Assembly: GCA_025617745.1 (NCBI GenBank)
Contig: CM046855.1
Location: 45,003,313-45,067,312 of the forward strand
Direction: 5' to 3'
Source of the DNA: Heliocidaris erythrogramma
Taxonomy: Eukaryota > Echinodermata > Echinoidea > Camarodonta > Echinometridae
DNA length: 64,000 bases
The position numbers were made by a program, and so were the translations under genes. Below, one piece after another: positions 10,641-21,202 of this stretch. The notes under the pieces were generated by a model that was not told where the DNA came from, made no database searches, and was given only the letters and a program-made list of their open reading frames with translations. The stretch's first letter is position 1. Each line of letters opens with the position of its first letter.

Positions 10641-12252
10641 CTTGATGATTTTTTTAAGCCTGCCCATGAGAGGACATGAATGAAAACCTTGGGCTGTGTG
10701 TAAGTACCCAAACATCGAAAGTTTATTGAGAAGCACAAAAGAATATCCCCCATAAAACATAATAGCTGATTTCATCTTTGAAAATATTTTTCACTTAGTC
10801 AAACTTCTTTACCTACATCACACGATTGCAGTTCTCTTGCTAAATTAATATAGAAAATCTACAAAACCTCATGAGCGAATAATGGAGAAAAAAATTGTTA
10901 GTTAACCCACTTTTCACTTCACAGGCCGATTTTGGGCCTGGATGGATACGATAAGAGTAGAATAGTCAGTGCGGTGGGATTGAAGAAAAACCGACATTTA
11001 TGTAGGAAACCCTGCAAACCCTGCAACAAAAATTTAAAGAACCTTGAGATAAATCCAATTATTGGGGTAGCGAAATTTTATTAACCGTACCCGACTTTGG
11101 AGGACACTCCAGGCCAGCAGAGCCCCTGGTAACGAGTCCACGAAACGGCTCGTTACTGGAGGCTTTTTTTTAAAGTGCAACCCAGAGGGCTTGGTGGCTG
11201 AGGGCTTTTTCATTTGCCATTTTTCAAGTAAGTAAGTAAGTAAGTATGTAATGAATGCATGAATGATTTTTTGTCTTACCTCTTTTACAACCCAGGAATG
11301 CTACCCCGCCCAGACAGACAAAAAAGTCAGGTGAGTAACAGGATCGTCGGTTAGTGGCTGACTCCTCATACCAAGGAGTTATCCTTGCTCATACTAGTTT
11401 GATTCGTTTACAAAAGTACTTTTATCTTGAGGGACCCAGGAGACAGCAGCCTCAGCTTAGAGCAGCGGTGCGACCATGGTTAGAATTTCGGCTTCTTTCT
11501 GCAAGGGAAGGGGAGGAGGATGGAGATGGAGAGTGGGAGCTGAAGAAGGAACAATAGTTAAAAGATTCAATTTCAAGATTTATTGTCCATATATAAAAAC
11601 ATAAATTTGCTTTCCATTGGTGGCATACATGCAATATGTGAAACATAGACAAAAACATGTTATCGTGTGCTGAGAGACAGAAGGGAGATAACACAATAAT
11701 TAAAACTCTCATCACACAAAATAACAAGACAGTATAACAGTATTGTGAATAGCAAGACAATATAAATATAATTCTGAGTCACATCATAAAATGCATTCAT
11801 GTATGGATATAAATATACGAGCAGGAGCTGAGCTCGAAATATTGAGAGAGAGACACAGAAAGAAAAACGCATCGGTATGAGCTGCAAAAAGAGTCAACCT
11901 CAACTCCACCACGGAACACTGATCGCAAGACAAAAAGATACAGCAAGATACAGTGATATGAGTAAGAGTAATATTCAGATAATCCAAAAATGCTAACAAA
12001 TAATCATAATCGTCATTCTAAAAATGCAGGAACATTCAATTAATCTACCTTCAAAGGGTATTCTCTTTATTTTTTAATAAAAGAAAAATTAAACAAAAGG
12101 GGTGGGTGGTTCTTGCACCCCATTGGTTTGTGAACCGAATGGAGTCTCCAGCTTCGTCGAGCAGGCAGGTGCCTCCGCAGCGCAGGGCGCTGGACAAGGC
12201 GTAGGACAAGGCAAGACTGCCACTGTTCAAATCCCCCTAGATAAGGGTACAA
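10641..12252. other. Non-coding, few small structures
   Basis: No supported gene. It holds a strong hairpin followed by a T-run at 11121-11172 (listed separately) and an (AAGT)n run near 11228-11246. A GC-richer patch at 12100-12250 is joined directly to the first array relic. The 67-aa frame at 11354 and the 66-aa frame at 12102 do not look like genes; the latter reads through into the relic. Confidence 0.5.
11121..11172 (+). other. Hairpin followed by T-run
   Basis: Arms GCCCCTGGTAACGAG and CTCGTTACTGGAGGC (one-base bulges), loop of about 12 nt, then eight or nine T. The form is that of a Pol III transcript end or simply a chance foldback. No A and B boxes were found upstream. Confidence 0.4.
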
Positions 12253-12510
12253 AAGAATCAATGGATTGGCAGCATTCTAGTGAAAAGTTCCTTTACAGAT
12301 AAAACTCAATAGAGGACACTCCCCCTAAAAAGACAATATCCACACCCCAGGATCTGAGTTCAGACTTAGAAAACCTAAGGATTTCAGATGACAATCACAT
12401 GGAATTAGTGTGATTTGCATCAGTAACCCGAGAGTGAAAACGTGAGCGGCTGCGTACCATGCAGTGAGCATAGTGCGCATGCTGTCTTCCGTATCAACTC
12501 GTCTAGCCTA
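12253..12510 (+). pseudogene. Array gene copy 0, 5'-truncated
   Basis: Starts in the second repeat of the protein (ESMDWQHSSEKFLYR), has an in-frame stop where copies 1-5 encode Gln, then follows the array gene through its stop codon and about 90 bp of 3' sequence. The match ends abruptly at about 12505 and joins spacer A0. It marks the upstream edge of the array and is much closer to copies 1-5 than the relics at 1.9, 6.3 and 9.1 kb. Confidence 0.8.
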
Positions 12511-13369
12511 GAAATACCTACACGCACAAGTGCCTACACGATAGGCCAATAGAAATTGAAGGAGGCAGACATAATCTGAAGAAGAAGAAGAAGAAGAAGG
12601 GAGGCTAAGGCGTTCTTCTACCGGGTGCCTACCATTCCCATGCCGGCAGGCCAGGCGGGGTGAAGAGGTAGTGGTCACCTCGAATTTCAGCTGCCTTTTG
12701 AAAATTGCCATTAGCAGTTCTAAACGACCTCGATTCGAGACAAAAGGGCCCACAACCGCAACGGTGCCTCGGTCTTCCAATCGAAGAGGAACAAAAAATC
12801 TGGAGGTATCCAAATCCCATTGACTTGCCTGTTATTAGGGGCAAAAACAGAGGGGGTTCTTGCTTCCCAATTATAGTGGTCCACGTGCTGAAGGGAGCAC
12901 TCGGTGTTCGTCTACCGGGACGCTGGCCATTCCCAGGCCGCTGGGTAAGGCCGAGGCGGGGGCTTGAAATACCTTCTTTCAAATTTTCTGCAGTCTCGGC
13001 TAAGACGACGGCCCTGCTCGTCCCGCATTGGCGGCATTCTGCAGGTCACCTCAGCGTTCCGTACCCGTGCCGGAGCTCCTGGCCGCCGCGGTCGCTCTTC
13101 GGAAGTAACGTTACCGTAATTCCAAGCAATCAACTTGTCTATGAAAAGAGTGCCGGAATATAGAAAATCCACGACATACAACCACCCGAACTAAATCCAC
13201 TTTATTTACCGGATAAACACAATTTATGACGTTACATTTTGCTTGAAAGAGAAATGTGAAAGATGACTGTCATGTTGTTACAGTCAAATGGTAAATTTGG
13301 TTTAGCCGGTCAAACAATTTGGCCGGTACGTTGTTTTATTATTGATTGAAATACAGGGTTGTATATATG
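12511..13369 (+). repeat. Array spacer A0 (5'-shortened)
   Basis: The first spacer module lacks the C-tract half and starts at GAAATACCTACACG, with a short local duplication of CCTACACG. It then has a (GAA)n run near 12577-12599, two related GC-rich halves (each opening with a TCTACCGGG...CCATTCCCA motif, at about 12616 and 12910), and an end with two GCCGGT boxes and TATATATG. None of its three long overlapping frames begins with ATG, so I read it as non-coding. Confidence 0.8.
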
Positions 13370-14434
13370 CAATATGAATGCAATGCAGCTCCAACACCTG
13401 TCAAAGCATATTATCATAATATCCAGACATCACCACCATCATTGGCGTTACTGGTGGGGGTGGGCTTATTCCACGCCCCGCCACTTCTACACCCCCCCCC
13501 CCCCCCCCAAGCAAATAGGGGGAAATGAAATACCTACACGATAGGCCAATAGAAACTGAAGGAGGCAGACATAATCTGAAGAAGAAGAAGAAGGGAGGCT
13601 AAGGCGTTCTTCTACCGGGTGCCTACCATTCCCATGCCGGCAGGCCAGGCGGGGTGAAGAGGTAGTGGTCCCCTCGAATTTCAGCTGCCTTTTGAAAATT
13701 GCCATTAGCAGTTCTAAACGACCTCGATTCGAGACAAGAGGGCCCACAACCGCAACGGTGCCTCGGTCTTCCAATCGAAGAGGAACAAAAAATTTGGAGG
13801 TATCCAAATCCCATTGACTTGCCTGTTATGAGGGGCAAAAACAGAGGGGGTTCTTGCTTCCCAATTATAGAGGTCCACGTGCTGAAGGGAGCACTCGGTG
13901 TTCGTCTACCGGGACGCTGGCCATTCCCAGGCTGCTGGGTAAGGCCGAGGCGGGGGCTTGAAATACCTTCTTTCAAATTTTCTGCAGCCTCGGCTAAGAC
14001 GACGGCCCTGCTCGTCCCGCATTGGCGGCATTCTGCAGGTCACCTCAGCGTTCCGTAACCGCGCCGGAGCTCCTGGCCGCCGCGGTCGCTCTTCGGAAGT
14101 AACGTTACCGTAATTCCAAGCAATCAACTTGTCTATGAAAAGAGTGCCGGAATATAGAAAATCCACGACATACAACCACCCGAACTAAATCCATTTTATT
14201 TACCGGATAAACACAATTGATGACGTTACATTTTGCTTGAAAGAGAAATGTGAAAGATGACTGTCATTTTGTTACACTTACAGTCAAATGGTAAATTTGG
14301 TTTAGCCGGTAAAATAATTTAGCCGGTCAAACAATTTAGCCGGTCAAACAATTTAGCCGGTCAAACAATTCAGCCGGTCAAACAATAATATTTAGCCGGT
14401 ACATTGTTTTATTATTGATTGAAATACACGGTTG
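13370..14434 (+). repeat. Array spacer A1 (full, gene-proximal type)
   Basis: Full module in order: a stretch of about 120 bp before a C-tract (13492-13508), a (GAA)n run, GC-rich half 1, GC-rich half 2, an AT-rich end, then six GCCGGT-type boxes. It has the marker bases of spacers that directly precede a gene copy (GCTGCTGGGTAAGG, AGAGGTCCACG). Confidence 0.85.
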
Positions 14435-14445
14435 TATATAAATAG
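14301..14445 (+). promoter_or_regulatory. Array gene promoter 1: six boxes plus TATA
   Basis: Six GCCGGT-type boxes spaced mostly 17 bp apart (unit TTTAGCCGGTCAAACAA) at 14301-14400, then ATTGTTTTATTATTGATTG and a TATA box, TATATAAATA (14435-14444). The start codon is 94 bp beyond the TATA box, leaving a leader of about 65-70 nt. Within the unit, AACAAT fits an HMG/Sox core and TCAAACA resembles a forkhead half-site. Both are guesses from short words. Confidence 0.65.
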
Positions 14446-14537
14446 ATGAAGACATTAAATTTTTGTTTAGAAACGCAATAGACACTGTAGCTGCTTGTAC
14501 ATGTACAATATACCGAGACTTAAGGAAAATTAAACAG

Positions 14538-14861
14538 ATGGAGTTGGTAGACAATGTTGAAGATATGGAATGGCAACATTCGATTGAGGAGAATTGCCAA
14601 TGCCAATATTTGACTACGTCATCCACTGCCCACCAAACAGCAACTCTTTCGCCCAAACCCCTCAGTTTAGACGTGGACTCTCAGAAACTTTCAAACGCGG
14701 AAGAGTCAATGGATTGGCAGCATTTTAGTGAAGAGTTCCTTTACAGGCAAAACTCAATAGACGACACTCCGCCTAAAAAGACAACATCCACACCCCAAGA
14801 TCTGAGTTCCGACTTAGAAAATCTAAAGATTTCAGATGACGATCCCATGGAATTAGTGTGA
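14538..14861 (+). CDS. Array gene copy 1, 107-aa acidic protein, unrecognised
   Basis: First ATG (CAGATGGAG context) downstream of a TATA box; upstream in-frame sequence has no ATG. The product has no signal peptide or membrane segment and is rich in Ser, Asp and Glu. It contains an internal duplication: EDMEWQHSIEENCQCQYL (about 8-25) and ESMDWQHFSEEFLYRQ (about 56-71), each followed by a Ser/Thr/Pro-rich stretch (SPKPLSLD; DTPPKKTTSTP). It opens with MELV and closes with DDDPMELV. I do not recognise the family. The two WQH repeats could form amphipathic helices of a binding motif, which is inference. A good donor (CAA|GTGAGT, 14991) and acceptor (TTGTCTTCAG, ending 15115) lie 3' of the stop. 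Confidence 0.65.
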   Translation: MELVDNVEDMEWQHSIEENCQCQYLTTSSTAHQTATLSPKPLSLDVDSQKLSNAEESMDWQHFSEEFLYRQNSIDDTPPKKTTSTPQDLSSDLENLKISDDDPMELV

Positions 14862-15400
14862 TTTGCTTGAGTAACCCGAGAGTGAAAACGTGAGCGGCCG
14901 CGTACCATGCAGTGTACATAGTGCGTAATCTGTCTTCCGTATCAACTCGTCCAGTAAACTTTCTCACTTTCTGTCAGCGTCCGAGATCAAGTGAGTGGCT
15001 ACACTTCGTCCAATTATTGATGGTCCTGTATTTGCCTAGCTGTGTTCCCGTTTGCCATTCTTCTACGTACGTCATCGTCATCGTTAACGTTTCATCATTC
15101 TTGTCTTGTCTTCAGATTACTTTGTCATCCGATCGTCCCTTTCGGTCCCACCTTAGCCCGGGACTTAGGTATATATTGCCAGCACCCCAGTGCTTCTTGG
15201 TGTGACTGTTTGGCAGTGAACTGATCTGGTTGTGTTTGTGATGTTCTTGATATCTACAACCTCGACCTCGCTCCAGCTTCATCTCAAAAGGTCGGTTCAA
15301 CATCTTCCACCCCCCCCCCCCCCTTTAGCCCGTTAACCTTCTGTAATTCATCGGCTATCGTAACCTCCAATAATATTCAGCAATAGCGATCCACCTGGTG
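14862..15400 (+). other. 3' part of gene module 1, candidate intron 14991-15115
   Basis: Shared by all five copies. The sequence GATCAA|GTGAGT at 14991 and a polypyrimidine tract ending TTGTCTTCAG at 15115, with GTTAAC as a possible branch site at 15083, define a 125-bp candidate intron. The same signals lie at 18916-19040, 24667-24791, 27662-27786 and 36366-36490. If spliced, the stop codon lies about 130 nt before the junction. No AATAAA was seen downstream, so the 3' end of the transcript is unknown. A short C-tract lies near 15310-15322. Confidence 0.4.
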
Positions 15401-16384
15401 ATGAATGCAGTGCAGCTCCAACACTTCTCAAGCATAATATCCAGATATCACCACCATCATTGGCGTTACTGGTGGGGGTGGGCCTATTCCACGCCCCGCC
15501 ACTTCTACACCCCCCCCCCCCACCCCCAATCAAATAGGGGGAAATGAAATACCTACACGATAGGCCAATAGAAACTGAAGGAGGCAGACATAATCTGAAG
15601 AAGAAGAAGAAGAAGGGAGGCTAAGGCGTTCTTCTACCGGGTGCCTACCATTCCCATGCCGGCAGGCCAGGCGGGGTGAAGAGGTAGTGGTCACCTCGAA
15701 TTTCAGCTGCCTTTTGAAAATTGCCATTAGCAGTTCTAAACGACCTTGATTCGAGACAAGAGGGCCCACAACCGCAACGGTGCCTCGGTCTTCCAATCGA
15801 AGAGGAACAAAAAATTTGGAGGTATCCAAATCCCATTGACTTGCCTGTTATGAGGGGAAAAAACAGAGGGGGTTCTTGCTTCCCAATTATAGTGGTCCAC
15901 GTGCTGAAGGGAGCACTCGGTGTTCGTCTACCGGGAGGCTGGCCATTCCCAGGCCGCTGGGTAAGGCCGAGGTGGGGGCTTGAAATACCTTCTTTCAAAT
16001 TTTCTGCAGCCTCGGCTAAGATGACGGCCCTGCTCGTCCCGCATTGGCGGCATTCTGCAGGTCACCTCAGCGTTCCGTACCCGCGCCGGAGCTCCTGGCC
16101 GCCGCGGTCGCTCTTCGGAAGTAACGTTACCGTAATTCCAAGCAATCAACTTGTCTATGAAAAGAGTGCCGGAATATAGAAAATCCACGACATACAACCA
16201 CCCGAACTAAATCCACTTTATTTACCGGATAAACACAATTTATGACGTTACATTTTGCTTGAAAGAGAAATGTGAAAGATGACTGTCATGTTGTTACAGT
16301 CAAATGGTAAATTTGGTTTAGCCGGTCAAACAATTTAGCCGGTACGTTGTTTTATTATTGATTGAAATACAGGGTTGTATATAT
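15401..16384 (+). repeat. Array spacer A2 (full)
   Basis: Full module following gene copy 1. It carries the non-proximal marker bases (GCCGCTGGGTAAGGCCGAGGTGG, read as two overlapping words) and ends with only two boxes and TATATATG. C-tract near 15511-15523. Confidence 0.85.
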
Positions 16385-17277
16385 GCAATATGAATGCAAT
16401 GCAGCTCCAACACCTGTCAAAGCATATTATCATAATATCCAGACATCACCACCATCATTGGCGTTCTTGGTGGGGGTGGGCTTATTCCACGCCCCGCCAC
16501 TTCTACACCCCCCCCCCCCCCCCACCCCCAAGCAAATAGGGGGAAATGAAATACCTACACGATAGGCCAATAGAAACTGAAGGAGGCAGACATAATCTGA
16601 AGAAGAAGAAGAAGAAGGGAGTCTAAGGCGTTCTTCTACCGGGTGCCTACCATTCCCATGCCGGCAGGCCAGGCGGGGTGAAGAGGTAGTGGTCACCTCG
16701 AATTTCAGCTTCCTTTTGAAAATTGCCATTAGCAGTTCTAAACGACCTCGATTCGAGACAAGAGGGCCCACAACCGCAACGGTGCCTCGGTCTTCCAATC
16801 GAAGAGGAACAAAAAATTTGGAGGTATCCAAATCCCATTGACTTGCCTGTTATGAGGGGCAAAAACAGAGGGGGTTCTTGCTTCCCAATTATAGTGGTCC
16901 ACGTGCTGAAGGGAGCACTCGGTGTTCGTCTACCGGGACGCTGGCCATTCCCAGGCCGCTATTTACTATATTACTTCCGAAGAGCTCCTGGCCGCCGCGG
17001 TCGCTCTTCGGAAGTAACGTTACCGTAATTCCAAGCAATCAACTTGTCTATGAAAAGAGTGCCGGAATATAGAAAATCCACGACATACAACCACCCGAAC
17101 TAAATCCACTTTATTTACCGGATAAACACAATTTATGACGTTACATTTTGCTTGAAAGAGAAATGTGAAAGATGACTGTCATGTCGTTACAGTCAAATGG
17201 TAAATTTGGTTTAGCCGGTCAAACAATTTAGCCGGTACGTTGTTTTATTATTGATTGAAATACAGGGTTGTATATAT
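16385..17277 (+). repeat. Array spacer A3 (short, hairpin variant)
   Basis: About 120 bp of the second GC-rich half are missing and replaced by CTATTTACTATATTACTTCC. This creates a perfect 15-bp inverted repeat, TTACTTCCGAAGAGC at 16971-16985 and its complement at 17003-17017. It ends with two boxes. Confidence 0.85.
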
Positions 17278-18359
17278 GCAATATGAATGCAATGCAGCTC
17301 CAACACCTGTCAAAGCATATTATCATAATATCCAGACATCACCACCATCATTGGCGTTACTGGTGGGGGTGGGCTTATTCCACGCCCCGCCACTTCTACA
17401 CCCCCCCCCCCCCCCCCAGCAAATAGGGGGAAATGAAATACCTACACGATATGCCAATAGAAACTGAAGGAGGCAGACATAATCTGAAGAAGAAGAAGAA
17501 GGGAGGCTAAGGCGTTCTTCTACCGGGTGCCTACCATTCCCATGCCGGCAGGCCAGGCGGGGTGAAGAGGTAGTGGTCACCTCGAATTTCAGCTGCCTTT
17601 TGAAAATTGCCATTAGCAGTTCTAAACGACCTCGATTCGAGACAAGAGGGCCCACAACCCGCAACGGTGCCTCGGTCTTCCAATCGAAGAGGAACAAAAA
17701 ATTTGGAGGTATCCAAATCCCATTGACTTGCCTGTTATGAGGGGCAAAAACAGAGGGGTTCTTGCTTCCCAATTATAGAGGTCCACGTGCTGAAGGGAGC
17801 ACTCGGTGTTCGTCTACCGGGACGCTGGCCATTCCCAGGCTGCTGGGTAAGGCCGAGGCGGGGGCTTGAAATACCTTCTTTCAAATTTTCTGCAGCCTCG
17901 GCTAAGACGACGGCCCTGCTCGTCCCGCATTGGCGGCATTCTGCAGGTCACCTCAGCGTTCCGTACCCGCGCCGGAGCTCCTGGCCGCCGCGGTCGCTCT
18001 TCGGAAGTAACGTTACCGTAATTCCAAGCAATCAACTTGTCTATGAAAAGAGTGCCGGAATATAGAAAATCCACGACATACAACCACCCGAACTAAATCC
18101 ATTTTATTTACCGGATAAACACAATTGATGACGTTACATTTTGCTTGAAAGAGAAATGTGAAAGATGACTGTCATGTTGTTACACTTACAGTCAAATGGT
18201 AAATTTGGTTTAGCCGGTCAAATAATTTAGCCGGTCAAACAATTTAGCCGGTCAAACAATTTAGCCGGTCAAACAATTTAGCCGGTCAAACAATTTAGCC
18301 GGTCAAACAATAATATTTAGCCGGTACATTGTTTTATTATTGATTGAAATACACGGTTG
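17278..18359 (+). repeat. Array spacer A4 (full, gene-proximal type)
   Basis: Full module with gene-proximal marker bases and the largest box cluster (seven). A small indel in the first GC-rich half (CACAACCCGC) is shared with A9 and A11. Confidence 0.85.
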
Positions 18360-18369
18360 TATATAAATA
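18209..18369 (+). promoter_or_regulatory. Array gene promoter 2: seven boxes plus TATA
   Basis: Seven GCCGGT-type boxes, most in perfect 17-bp register, then TATATAAATA at 18360-18369. It has the largest box number in the array; the sequence from the last box to the TATA box is identical to promoter 1. Confidence 0.65.
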
Positions 18370-18462
18370 GATGAAGACATTAAATTTTTGTTTAGAAACG
18401 CAATAGACACTGTAGCTGCTTGTACATGTACAATATACCGAGACTTAAGGAAAATTAAACAG

Positions 18463-18786
18463 ATGGAGTTGGTAGACAATGTTGAAGATATGGAATGGCA
18501 ACATTCGATTGAGGAGAATTGCCAATGCCAATATTTGACTACGTCATCCACTGCCCACCAAACAGCAACTCTTTCGCCCAAACCCCTCAGTTTAGACGTG
18601 GACTCTCAGAAACTTTCAAACGCGGAAGAGTCAATGGATTGGCAGCATTTTAGTGAAGAGTTCCTTTACAGGCAAAACTCAATAGACGACACTCCGCCTA
18701 AAAAGACAACATCCACACCCCAAGATCTGAGTTCCGACTTAGAAAATCTAAAGATTTCAGATGACGATCCCATGGAATTAGTGTGA
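18463..18786 (+). CDS. Array gene copy 2, 107-aa acidic protein
   Basis: Encodes the same protein as copy 1 and sits exactly 3925 bp after it; the interval is one gene module plus three spacers. The flanking 3' sequence is also nearly identical. For the description of the protein see the copy at 14538. Confidence 0.65.
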   Translation: MELVDNVEDMEWQHSIEENCQCQYLTTSSTAHQTATLSPKPLSLDVDSQKLSNAEESMDWQHFSEEFLYRQNSIDDTPPKKTTSTPQDLSSDLENLKISDDDPMELV

Positions 18787-19323
18787 TTTGCTTGAGTAAC
18801 CCGAGAGTGAAAACGTGAGCGGCCGCGTACCATGCAGTGTACATAGTGCGTAATCTGTCTTCCGTATCAACTCGTCCAGTAAACTTTCTCACTTTCTGTC
18901 AGCGTCCGAGATCAAGTGAGTGGCTACACTTCGTCCAATTATTGATGGTCCTGTATTTGCCTAGCTGTGTTCCCGTTTGCCATTCTTCTACGTACGTCAT
19001 CGTCATCGTTAACGTTTCATCATTCTTGTCTTGTCTTCAGATTACTTTGTCATCCGATCGTCCCTTTCGGTCCCACCTTAGCCCGGGACTTAGGTATATA
19101 TTGCCAGCACCCCAGTGCTTCTTGGTGTGACTGTTTGGCAGTGAACTGATCTGGTTGTGTTTGTGATGTTCTTGATATCTACAACCTCGACCTCGCTCCA
19201 GCTTCATCTCAAAAGGTCGGTTCAACATCTTCCACCCCCCCCCCCCTTTAGCCCGTTAACCTTCTGTAATTCATCGGCTATCGTAACCTCCAATAATATT
19301 CAGCAACAGCGATCCACCTGATG

Positions 19324-20309
19324 ATGAATTCAGTGCAGCTCCAACACTTCTCAAGCATAATATCCAGATATCACCACCATCATTGGCGTTACTGGTGGGG
19401 GTGGGCCTATTCCACGCCCCGCCACTTCTACACCCCCCCCCCCCCCCACCCCCAAGCAAATAGGGGGAAATGAAATACCTACACGATAGGCCAATAGAAA
19501 CTGAAGGAGGCAGACATAATCTGAAGAAGAAGAAGAAGAAGGGAGGCTAAGGCGTTCTTCTACCGGGTGCCTACCATTCCCATGCCGGCAGGCCAGGCGG
19601 GGTGAAGAGGTAGTGGTCACCTCGAATTTCAGCTGCCTTTTGAAAATTGCCATTAGCAGTTCTAAACGACCTTGATTCGAGACAAGAGGGCCCACAACCG
19701 CAACGGTGCCTCGGTCTTCCAATCGAAGAGGAACAAAAAATTTGGAGGTATCCAAATCCCATTGACTTGCCTGTTATGAGGGGAAAAAACAGAGGGGGTT
19801 CTTGCTTCCCAATTATAGTGGTCCACGTGCTGAAGGGAGCACTCGGTGTTCGTCTACCGGAGGCTGGCCATTCCCAGGCCGCTGGGTAAGGCCGAGGTGG
19901 GGGCTTGAAATACCTTCTTTCAAATTTTCTGCAGCCTCGGCTAAGATGACGGCCCTGCTCGTCCCGCATTGGCGGCATTCTGCAGGTCACCTCAGCGTTC
20001 CGTACCCGCGCCGGAGCTCCTGGCCGCCGCGGTCGCTCTTCGGAAGTAACGTTACCGTAATTCCAAGCAATCAACTTGTCTATGAAAAGAGTGCCGGAAT
20101 ATAGAAAATCCACGACATACAACCACCCGAACTAAATCCACTTTATTTACCGGATAAACACAATTTATGACGTTACATTTTGCTTGAAAGAGAAATGTGA
20201 AAGATGACTGTCATGTTGTTACAGTCAAATGGTAAATTTGGTTTAGCCGGTCAAACAATTTAGCCGGTACGTTGTTTTATTATTGATTGAAATACAGGGT
20301 TGTATATAT
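19324..20309 (+). repeat. Array spacer A5 (full)
   Basis: Full module after gene copy 2. A one-base shortening (CTACCGGAGGC) fuses two minus-strand frames into a 183-aa frame at 19571-20122. That frame starts at a non-ATG codon, so I treat the fusion as accidental. Shared with A7. Confidence 0.85.
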
Positions 20310-21202
20310 GCAATATGAATGCAATGCAGCTCCAACACCTGTCAAAGCATATTATCATAATATCCAGACATCACCACCATCATTGGCGTTCCTGGTGGGG
20401 GTGGGCTTATTCCACGCCCCGCCACTTCTACACCCCCCCCCCCCCCCCACCCCCAAGCAAATAGGGGGAAATGAAATACCTACACGATAGGCCAATAGAA
20501 ACTGAAGGAGGCAGACATAATCTGAAGAAGAAGAAGAAGAAGGGAGTCTAAGGCGTTCTTCTACCGGGTGCCTACCATTCCCATGCCGGCAGGCCAGGCG
20601 GGGTGAAGAGGTAGTGGTCACCTCGAATTTCAGCTTCCTTTTGAAAATTGCCATTAGCAGTTCTAAACGACCTCGATTCGAGACAAGAGGGCCCACAACC
20701 GCAACGGTGCCTCGGTCTTCCAATCGAAGAGGAACAAAAAATTTGGAGGTATCCAAATCCCATTGACTTGCCTGTTATGAGGGGCAAAAACAGAGGGGGT
20801 TCTTGCTTCCCAATTATAGTGGTCCACGTGCTGAAGGGAGCACTCGGTGTTCGTCTACCGGGACGCTGGCCATTCCCAGGCCGCTATTTACTATATTACT
20901 TCCGAAGAGCTCCTGGCCGCCGCGGTCGCTCTTCGGAAGTAACGTTACCGTAATTCCAAGCAATCAACTTGTCTATGAAAAGAGTGCCGGAATATAGAAA
21001 ATCCACGACATACAACCACCCGAACTAAATCCACTTTATTTACCGGATAAACACAATTTATGACGTTACATTTTGCTTGAAAGAGAAATGTGAAAGATGA
21101 CTGTCATGTCGTTACAGTCAAATGGTAAATTTGGTTTAGCCGGTCAAACAATTTAGCCGGTACGTTGTTTTATTATTGATAGAAATACAGGGTTGTATAT
21201 AT
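20310..21202 (+). repeat. Array spacer A6 (short, hairpin variant)
   Basis: Same replacement as A3, with inverted arms at 20896-20910 and 20928-20942. Nearly identical to A3 overall. Confidence 0.85.

Noticed and set aside
14463-14537. 25-residue N-terminal extension of the array protein
   Set aside because: It begins at TTG and would start next to the expected transcription start. Copy 4 changes this stretch while the 107-aa frame remains, so the ATG at 14538 and its equivalents are preferred.
14912-15224. 97-aa and 60-aa frames downstream of each array gene copy
   Set aside because: They start with GTG, overlap the candidate intron and show no protein features. Their repetition follows from the array.
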